From positions 331,811 through 395,810 of the forward strand of contig NZ_LN679998.1 in assembly GCF_000953675.1 (NCBI RefSeq): a stretch of 64,000 bases of DNA. Reading direction: 5' to 3'. Position numbers and translations under genes: made by a program. Under the pieces are notes generated by a model that was not told the origin of the DNA, made no database searches, and worked only from the letters and a program-made list of their open reading frames with translations. Numbering within the stretch: the stretch's first letter is position 1; each line of letters opens with the position of its first letter. Origin of the DNA: Paraclostridium sordellii. Its GTDB lineage: Bacteria > Bacillota > Clostridia > Peptostreptococcales > Peptostreptococcaceae. Below, piece after piece: positions 63,852 to 64,000 of this stretch.

Positions 63852-64000
63852 TTGACGTTATTAAATTGAGATGGTATAGTATTACTTGTCCTTAAGAAAA
63901 GGGCAAACATGAACTTTGAAAATTAAACAGTAGGTTAATTATATAAATTCTTTTTAAAGAATTAAACAACAAACAACCAAGCCAGATATTCAGATAATGA
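63852..64000 (+). promoter_or_regulatory. Probable rRNA operon promoter and 16S leader
   Basis: TTGACG (63852-63857), 17 bp, TATAGT (63875-63880). The transcript then carries ACTTTGAAAATTAAACAG (63914-63931) and CAAGCCAGATATTCAGATAA, the style of clostridial 16S leaders just before the mature rRNA. The 16S gene would start a few bases past the window end, which I cannot see. Confidence 0.65.

Noticed and set aside
1..64000. tRNAs, T-boxes, CRISPR arrays, insertion sequences, phage genes
   Set aside because: I looked for cloverleaf-like tRNA ends, GGUGGnACC T-box cores, spaced direct repeats, transposase motifs and terminal inverted repeats and found none that I could support by eye.

Overview
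The window is AT-rich DNA with Gram-positive style ribosome binding sites (AGGAGG-type), frequent intrinsic terminators, and anaerobic, spore-former gene content: class III ribonucleotide reductase, pyruvoyl histidine decarboxylase, a Spo0E-like peptide and a decayed CotF-like coat gene. This points to Clostridia, most likely Peptostreptococcaceae (a Paraclostridium/Romboutsia-like chromosome). That assignment rests on gene content and style, not on a marker search. There are no tRNAs, CRISPR arrays, insertion sequences or phage genes that I can support. The last ~150 bases are the promoter and leader of what looks like an rRNA operon whose 16S gene would begin just past the window.

Layout. 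0.2-11.9 kb: POT-type peptide transporter, dapB, an XRE regulator fused to a degenerate desulfoferrodoxin/superoxide-reductase domain, a BceAB-type ABC transporter with a small transglycosylase, selO, a patatin, a repeat-containing tail-anchored protein, and cheV. 12.1-17.7 kb: a sialic acid catabolic cluster (nanE, nanA, Na+/solute symporter, YhcH family, ROK kinase, RpiR regulator). 18.2-22.7 kb: a group II PLP decarboxylase next to an aminotransferase, then a MATE exporter. 22.8-27.5 kb: a candidate non-coding RNA, a stand-alone rpsD, a WYL-type regulator, a diguanylate cyclase, a Spo0E-like small gene and ldh. 27.5-33.5 kb: HAD phosphatase, histidine decarboxylase with its antiporter, and a lysine permease controlled by a lysine riboswitch. 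33.5-39.2 kb: a CotF-like pseudogene, a PocR/AraC regulator with glycerol dehydrogenase and dihydroxyacetone kinase, and a small siroheme-reductase-like protein with a DUF1858 partner.

39.6-48.5 kb is the most striking block: gadC-gadB-yhiM-gadB-gadC-gadB, giving three glutamate decarboxylases, two glutamate/GABA antiporters and a homologue of the enterobacterial acid-resistance protein YhiM. Two gadB copies differ at only 7 of 467 residues by my reading. Together with histidine decarboxylase/antiporter at 28.6 kb and the PLP decarboxylase at 18.3 kb, about a third of the window serves amino-acid decarboxylation. Each decarboxylation consumes a proton, so this is a plausible acid-tolerance and energy-conserving region.

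48.6-63.4 kb: a C39-like peptidase, a DUF2156 protein, a four-gene envelope acylation operon (SGNH, DUF4358 lipoprotein, MBOAT, DHHW), nrdDG with tandem NrdR-box-like sites, thioredoxin with a thioredoxin-reductase-like flavoprotein that lacks the usual NADPH motifs, an HxlR regulator, a TcyP-like symporter, a CPBP protease and a YdcF protein. A 20-bp palindrome (TAGTTAC-N6-GTAACTA) lies exactly 24 bp upstream of a TATATT -10 box at both the DUF2156 gene and trxA, suggesting a small shared regulon.
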